Source: Bacteroidota bacterium
GTDB lineage: Bacteria > Bacteroidota > Bacteroidia > Chitinophagales > Chitinophagaceae
DNA length: 9,793 bases
Direction of reading: 5' to 3'
NCBI GenBank assembly: GCA_023391015.1
Contig: JAEWBT010000088.1
Location: 1 to 9,793, forward strand
Below the pieces are notes generated by a model. It was not told the origin of the DNA and did not search any database. It saw only the letters and a program-made list of their open reading frames with translations. Within the stretch, counting starts at the first letter, position 1. Every line of letters starts with the position of its first letter. Of this stretch, positions 6,429 through 9,793 are shown in pieces. Position numbers and translations under genes: made by a program.

Positions 6429-7067
6429 TTAAGCCTTGCTGCCGACGGCAGTATAGAAATGCACCACGCCGCTGTAGAGGTCATACATGGCCGGCACGAC
6501 GGCTACTTCTCCTTTGTCCACCAGCTCGCGAATGATCTCGCTTTCGTCATAGACGCGCTGGGCATTCAGAATGGCGTTGCGCTTGGAAACATTGCGGTTG
6601 AAATCACCGGTTTCGGCTTCGTGCTCGTGGGCTTTTTCATAATCAATGGCCGGCTGGATGCGCAGCAATACATCGGTCAGGTGCCCCAGTTCTACGCCTT
6701 TAACGGCTCCGGCGACGGCACCACAGTTGGTGTGTCCCATGACCAGAATGAGTTTAGACCCGGCGGCAGCCACGGCATATTCCAGCGAGCCAAGAATGGA
6801 AGGCATAATCACGTTTCCAGCAAGTCGAATCGAAAAAATATCACCCAATCCCTGGTCAAAAATCAGTTCGGCAGCCGTACGCGAATCCATGCAGGAAAGA
6901 ATAGCGGCGAAGGGCAGCTGTTGTTCGCGGGTTTGGTCGGCCTGCTCACGCAAGTCGTGCTGCAGGCGTTGGTCGTTGACAAAGCGAAAATTGCCTTCGC
7001 GCAGCATTTGCAGGGCAACAGCGGGCGTCAGGTCGTGCGGGCGGGGATGGCGGTCGGTAAAAGGCAT
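6429..7067 (-). CDS. Beta-class carbonic anhydrase
   Basis: This zinc enzyme interconverts CO2 and bicarbonate, supplying bicarbonate to carboxylases and helping pH balance. At 212 aa it has normal length for the beta class. The zinc and catalytic dyad residues are all present: C59, D61 and R63 in SCMDSR, and H112 with C115 in GHTNCGA. Flanking family motifs are FSIRLAGN and the SLEYA helix. There is no signal peptide, so it is expected in the cytoplasm. The ATG at 7067 leads into the family's N-terminal helix (ALQMLREGNFRF). It precedes pfkA by 12 bases on the same strand. Its upstream region holds three TTTCCGGAAA palindromes, while the gene itself holds none. The class is secure; the physiological role is inferred. 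Confidence 0.95.
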   Translation of the reverse strand: MPFTDRHPRPHDLTPAVALQMLREGNFRFVNDQRLQHDLREQADQTREQQLPFAAILSCMDSRTAAELIFDQGLGDIFSIRLAGNVIMPSILGSLEYAVAAAGSKLILVMGHTNCGAVAGAVKGVELGHLTDVLLRIQPAIDYEKAHEHEAETGDFNRNVSKRNAILNAQRVYDESEIIRELVDKGEVAVVPAMYDLYSGVVHFYTAVGSKA

Positions 7068-7102
7068 AAGAGCGACTGCAAAAATGCGGTTATTAATCCC
7101 AA

Positions 7103-7168
7103 TTTCCGGAAAACAAGGTCAGATTTCCGGAAATGACTGTGGTTTTAGGCATAGCAATTTCCGGAAAT
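7103..7168. repeat. Three TTTCCGGAAA palindromes upstream of carbonic anhydrase
   Basis: The 8-base core TTCCGGAA lies at 7104-7111, 7125-7132 and 7159-7166, each inside TTTCCGGAAA. Centre-to-centre distances are 21 and 34 bases. They occupy the 118-base gap between the small membrane protein gene and the carbonic anhydrase gene, where the operon promoter should be. They could be operator-like sites or simply copies of the motif spread across the whole window. No convincing -7/-33 promoter pair was found in the gap. Confidence 0.7.
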
Positions 7169-7185
7169 AACGTCCTCATAAAGCC

Positions 7186-7392
7186 TTACAACCGCCACAA
7201 TACAAAGCACAGCAAGGCTATAAAAGCAGCCATGGCCAGCCAGTAGCGGGCCTGCGGCGAGATGCGGGAGCCCTTGCGGGGCTTAATGCCAAAAACCAGA
7301 AAGCCGATAAACGACAGGGCGAAAAGCAGGAATAGAAAGCGTTTCAGAAAAGCAGGGATTAGAAGCTGCAAAGGTGCGTTTACTGCTGGCAT
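7186..7392 (-). CDS. Small two-helix membrane protein, function unknown
   Basis: A 68-aa protein that I do not recognise. It has two hydrophobic segments, roughly residues 15-36 and 50-66, joined by a basic loop (K37, R39, K40, R43, R49). By the positive-inside rule the loop should face the cytoplasm. The frame stays open upstream to 7671, but that part is antisense to the DUF72 gene and lacks character, so the ATG at 7392 is the likely start. A TTG at 7371 is an alternative. It lies 118 bases upstream of the carbonic anhydrase gene on the same strand and 21 bases from the divergent DUF72 gene. The coherent membrane topology supports a real gene, but no motif gives a role. Confidence 0.6.
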   Translation of the reverse strand: MPAVNAPLQLLIPAFLKRFLFLLFALSFIGFLVFGIKPRKGSRISPQARYWLAMAAFIALLCFVLWRL

Positions 7393-7413
7393 TATTTGGG
7401 CTGTACGCTGGCT

Positions 7414-8157
7414 ATGCAAAGGGAAAAAGAGGTTTGGCGCATCGGGCTTTCCGGCTTTTCCAATAAAGACTGGAAAGGCATTTTCTACCCCGAAAAGTTG
7501 CCGCAGAAATCGTGGTTTTCGTTTTATTGCGAGCATTTCAATTGCGTGGAAATCAACAGCAGTTTTTACCGCGTACCGACACTGAAGACGCTGCAAAACT
7601 GGAAGGGACAGAGCGGCCCAGACTTCCGGTTTAGCCTCAAAGCGCCGCGCGCTATCACCCATTTCCAGCAATTCCGGGAAAGCGGTCCTGATGCAGCCGC
7701 TTTTTATGCGCTTTTGGCGGAAGGGATTGGCGAAAAGCTGGGTGCAGTCTTGTTTCAGTGCCCGCCCAAGTTTTCGTTTACGGAAGATCGGTTGGAACTT
7801 CTTTTAAAAACGCTGGATCCGGCGTTTCCGAATGTGGTGGAATTCCGGCACAAAAGCTGGTGGACAGCAGAGGTAGTGGACGCTTTAAGCACCCACAAAA
7901 CCGTTTTCTGCGGCGTGGATTACCCCGGCGACATCCCGAACGAGGTGATGGTTCAGCCCGGACTTTTCCGGAATTATTATCGTTTTCACGGGCGACCCGT
8001 CCTTTTTAAATCGCTTTATACGGAGGAAGAAATCAGGGTTGTTTACGAGCAACTTCAAGCGTCGGAAATTCCGGAAAAATGGGTCGCTTTCAACAACACC
8101 TGGGGCCATTCGGCCTTGCAGAATGCGGCGATGCTGAAGGAGATGTTGAACAGATAA
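7414..8157 (+). CDS. DUF72 (YecE-like) family protein
   Basis: A 247-aa member of the DUF72 family, a TIM-barrel-like fold of unknown biochemical function that is widespread in bacteria. Family landmarks in order are IGLSGFSNKDWKG near the start, FNCVEINSSFYRVP, FRFSLKAPRAITH, the strand LFQCPPKF, VEFRHKSW, YYRFHGR and the late FNNTWGHSALQNA. The ATG at 7414 is preferred over an in-frame TTG at 7396, because family proteins begin shortly before the first strand and the six extra residues look unrelated. It is transcribed divergently from the small membrane protein gene with only 21 bases between starts, so promoters must overlap coding sequence. Its end faces paaZ across an inverted-repeat element. 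Family assignment is firm; function is not known. Confidence 0.9.
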   Translation: MQREKEVWRIGLSGFSNKDWKGIFYPEKLPQKSWFSFYCEHFNCVEINSSFYRVPTLKTLQNWKGQSGPDFRFSLKAPRAITHFQQFRESGPDAAAFYALLAEGIGEKLGAVLFQCPPKFSFTEDRLELLLKTLDPAFPNVVEFRHKSWWTAEVVDALSTHKTVFCGVDYPGDIPNEVMVQPGLFRNYYRFHGRPVLFKSLYTEEEIRVVYEQLQASEIPEKWVAFNNTWGHSALQNAAMLKEMLNR

Positions 8158-8226
8158 ATCCGCCCTACATTAAATATCTGCTGGCTTCTGTAAAGACGCA
8201 CAACCTGCACGCTTTCAAACGCCCGC

Positions 8227-8347
8227 AAAAAAATTGCTGTCATTCCGACCGCAGGGAAGAATCCCTTCAGAAGAAGTTGTTTTAAGTCACTCAAACTTCA
8301 AACAGCCACGTCTTGGCAGATTCCTCCTAACGTCGGAATGACAGCAA
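8227..8347 (-). terminator. Possible terminator for paaZ formed by the inverted repeat
   Basis: For minus-strand transcripts from paaZ, the 16-base-pair stem is followed at once by seven U residues (A run at 8227-8233 on the plus strand). The 82-base enclosed region is far longer than a normal terminator loop, although internal hairpins would shorten it. On the plus strand no T run follows the repeat, so termination of DUF72 is less supported. Confidence 0.35.
8234..8347. repeat. Long inverted-repeat element with internal hairpins
   Basis: Perfect 16-base arms at 8234-8249 and 8332-8347 (TTGCTGTCATTCCGAC and its complement) enclose 82 bases. Inside are three smaller pairings: 8254-8257 with 8262-8265, 8273-8278 with 8294-8299, and 8305-8308 with 8314-8317. 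The whole can fold as a multi-branched cruciform or RNA. It fills most of the spacer between the convergent DUF72 and paaZ genes. I recall arms of the CATTCCGA type, with a GGAGGAATC-like interior, as intergenic repeats in Bacteroidota. It is probably a non-coding mobile or palindromic repeat. No transposase is present, and I identified no target duplication. Confidence 0.75.
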
Positions 8348-8362
8348 CAATTGGTCTTTAAA

Positions 8363-9793
8363 TCAATCCTGAGCCCGCTTTTTCACCATGGTCAGAATCG
8401 TGGCGATGGCAACGGTTTCGCCGGTTTCGTCATAAACGTCCACCAGCCAGCGCACAATACCTTTGGCAACGTCGGTTTCTTCGCGCTTTTCGGTCTCGGT
8501 TTTTTCCTTTACGGTCAGCTTCACGCCGATAGTAGTTCCGGGATAAACGGGCTTCGTAAACCGGCATTCGTCGATACCGTAGTTGAGCAAAACCGGTCCT
8601 TTTTTGGCTTCTACAAACAGCCCTGCCGCTTTGGAAAGAATGTAGTAGCCGTGCGCTACACGCTGCTCAAAAATGGTTCCTTCCAGCGAGGTGGCATCTA
8701 CGTGCGCATAAAAATGGTCGCCGGAGACGTTGGCAAAATTGGTGATGTCGGCCTCGGTCACGGTGTGCTTTGCCGTGATCAGCGTATCGCCGATCCGGAG
8801 GTCTTCGAAGTGTTTCCGGAACGGATGAATCTCGGTTTCCGTTTGCTTCCCGCCCTGCTGATACACATTGGTAATGGCCGTGAGCGTCGTGGGCGAGCCT
8901 TGCACCGCCGTTCGTTGCAGGTAATGGAGCACGCCGCGCATGCCACCCATTTCTTCGCCACCGCCCGCGCGCCCCGGTCCGCCGTGAATCAGCATCGGCA
9001 GTGGAGAGCCGTGGCCGGTGCTTTCCTTCGCGCAGTCGCGGTTGAGCACCAGAATGCGGCCGTGCATCACCGCCGCTTCGAGCACAAAATCGCGGGCTAC
9101 GGTGTCGTCGGCGGTGACAATAGAACATACCAGCGAGCCGCGGCCCATTTTAGCCAGCTCAATGGCTTCGTCGAGGTTGTTGTAAGGAAGAATCGTGCTC
9201 ACCGGGCCAAAGGCTTCAATGTCATGCACGCCGGTGTTTTGGAACGGAGCCGTATTAAGGAACACCAGCGGGGCCATAAACGCGCCTTTTTCTTTATCCG
9301 CGCCAATGACTTCAAAATCGGTCAGGCTGCCGATTACGATTTCCTGGGTTTCGCTCAGTTCGGCCACGCGGGCTTTCACTTCCTCGCGCTGGCTTTGCCC
9401 GGCCAATGGCCCCATCCGCACACCTTCCACGCGTGGGTCGCCCACGGTGGTGCCTTTAAGGCGCTTGCCGAGGGCAATTTGCACGTCTTCCACCTTGTCG
9501 GCCGGCACCATAATGCGGCGGATGGCGGTACATTTCTGGCCTGCTTTGGTGGTCATCTCGCGCACCACTTCTTTAATAAAAATATCCCATTCCGGCATAT
9601 CGGGCGTTACGTCGGGGCCGAGGACGCAGCAGTTGAGCGAGTCGGCTTCGAGGTTAAAGGGAACCGCTTCGCTTAGAATCCGGGGCGAGCTTTTGAGCAT
9701 CAATCCCGTGGCTGCCGAGCCGGTAAAGGTGACGATGTCGCCGTTGATGACGTGGTCGGTAATGCCGCGCGCCGAGCCGCAGATGAGTTGCAG
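8363..9793 (-). CDS. paaZ: Bifunctional oxepin-CoA hydrolase / semialdehyde dehydrogenase, C-terminal part
   Basis: PaaZ acts in aerobic phenylacetate degradation. Its R-hydratase domain opens the oxepin-CoA ring and its aldehyde dehydrogenase domain oxidises the resulting semialdehyde with NADP. The window holds the last 476 aa; about 200 N-terminal residues lie beyond the right edge, judged against the 681-aa E. coli protein. Visible are VTFTGSAATG, the catalytic glutamate region LEADSLNCC (E49 of this fragment), the catalytic cysteine in AGQKCTA (C88), the long conserved linker KESTGHGSPLP...HGGPGRAGGGEE, and the MaoC-like hydratase core SGDHFYAH (D359, H364). The similarity to E. coli PaaZ, from memory, is extensive and unbroken through both domains. 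The TGA stop is at 8363-8365. No other paa gene is in the window; neighbours may lie further right. Confidence 0.94.
   Translation of the reverse strand: MQLICGSARGITDHVINGDIVTFTGSAATGLMLKSSPRILSEAVPFNLEADSLNCCVLGPDVTPDMPEWDIFIKEVVREMTTKAGQKCTAIRRIMVPADKVEDVQIALGKRLKGTTVGDPRVEGVRMGPLAGQSQREEVKARVAELSETQEIVIGSLTDFEVIGADKEKGAFMAPLVFLNTAPFQNTGVHDIEAFGPVSTILPYNNLDEAIELAKMGRGSLVCSIVTADDTVARDFVLEAAVMHGRILVLNRDCAKESTGHGSPLPMLIHGGPGRAGGGEEMGGMRGVLHYLQRTAVQGSPTTLTAITNVYQQGGKQTETEIHPFRKHFEDLRIGDTLITAKHTVTEADITNFANVSGDHFYAHVDATSLEGTIFEQRVAHGYYILSKAAGLFVEAKKGPVLLNYGIDECRFTKPVYPGTTIGVKLTVKEKTETEKREETDVAKGIVRWLVDVYDETGETVAIATILTMVKKRAQD

Larger units (their letters stand above)
795..8821. repeat. Dispersed palindrome TTCCGGAA, 22 copies
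   Basis: Exact copies of TTCCGGAA start at 795, 1345, 1729, 2052, 2068, 3434, 3535, 4146, 4512, 4547, 5040, 5421, 5558, 5823, 6061, 6296, 7104, 7125, 7159, 7966, 8069 and 8814. About half extend to TTTCCGGAAA. Sixteen are in genes and six in spacers, although spacers make up only about a tenth of the window. In genes the core is read in all three frames: as Ser-Gly (8 copies), Pro-Glu (4) and Phe-Arg (4). One sits in the Walker A codons of the ABC exporter. Random expectation from base composition is about 0.15 copies. The EEP and carbonic anhydrase coding regions have none. Confidence 0.92.

Noticed and set aside
5676..7136. Open frame of 486 codons on the plus strand, antisense to pfkA and the carbonic anhydrase gene
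   Set aside because: It lies opposite two secure genes. Its translation is rich in His, Gln, Arg and Phe with no domain, as expected for the mirror of GC-biased codons.
8055..8294. Minus-strand open frame of 79 codons through the inverted-repeat element
   Set aside because: It overlaps the DUF72 C-terminus antisense and half of the repeat, so the frame is best explained by chance.
8351..9676. Open frame of 441 codons on the plus strand, antisense to paaZ
   Set aside because: It is fully covered by the clear PaaZ frame, and its composition is typical of an antisense shadow without motifs.

Overview
The window looks like a stretch of Bacteroidota chromosome with moderately high GC, most likely from the Chitinophagales/Saprospirales side of the phylum. 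This placement rests on the Bacteroidota-type cysteinyl-tRNA synthetase (GN-containing insert after the KMSKS loop), the lack of clear Shine-Dalgarno sequences, and intergenic repeats of a style seen in that phylum. I did not confirm it by any search. The content is mainly housekeeping and central metabolism. I see no phage, plasmid, CRISPR, toxin-antitoxin or defence locus, and no rRNA or tRNA gene.

Layout, left to right. (1) 1-467 (+): C-terminal part of an endonuclease/exonuclease/phosphatase-family protein. (2) 468-847: a 380-base gene-free stretch with degenerate GTTGGAGCC repeats and two predicted hairpins. (3) 848-4144 (+): cysS followed 6 bases later by an MsbA-like ABC exporter starting at TTG, probably one transcript. 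(4) 4285-5310 (+): galE, followed by a heptamer array and a strong intrinsic terminator. (5) 6416-5433 (-) and 7067-6429 (-): a beta-carbonic anhydrase gene and then pfkA 12 bases downstream, probably co-transcribed toward the convergent galE. (6) 7392-7186 (-): a small two-helix membrane protein, divergent from (7) 7414-8157 (+): a DUF72 (YecE-like) protein. (8) 8234-8347: a long inverted-repeat element between convergent genes. (9) 8363-9793 (-): the C-terminal two thirds of paaZ, the bifunctional ring-opening enzyme of phenylacetate degradation, cut by the window end.

Functionally, the window combines protein synthesis (cysS), envelope export (ABC exporter), sugar-nucleotide interconversion (galE), upper glycolysis (pfkA), CO2/bicarbonate balance (carbonic anhydrase) and aromatic degradation (paaZ). 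Apart from the two likely operons, the genes do not form an obvious single pathway.

The most striking signal is not a gene. The 8-base palindrome TTCCGGAA, usually inside TTTCCGGAAA, occurs 22 times by my hand count, where base composition predicts well under one. It occurs in coding DNA in all three reading frames and is denser between genes, with three copies in 63 bases upstream of the carbonic anhydrase. It behaves like a genome-wide iterated palindrome, comparable in kind to cyanobacterial HIP1. Its role cannot be told from this window.
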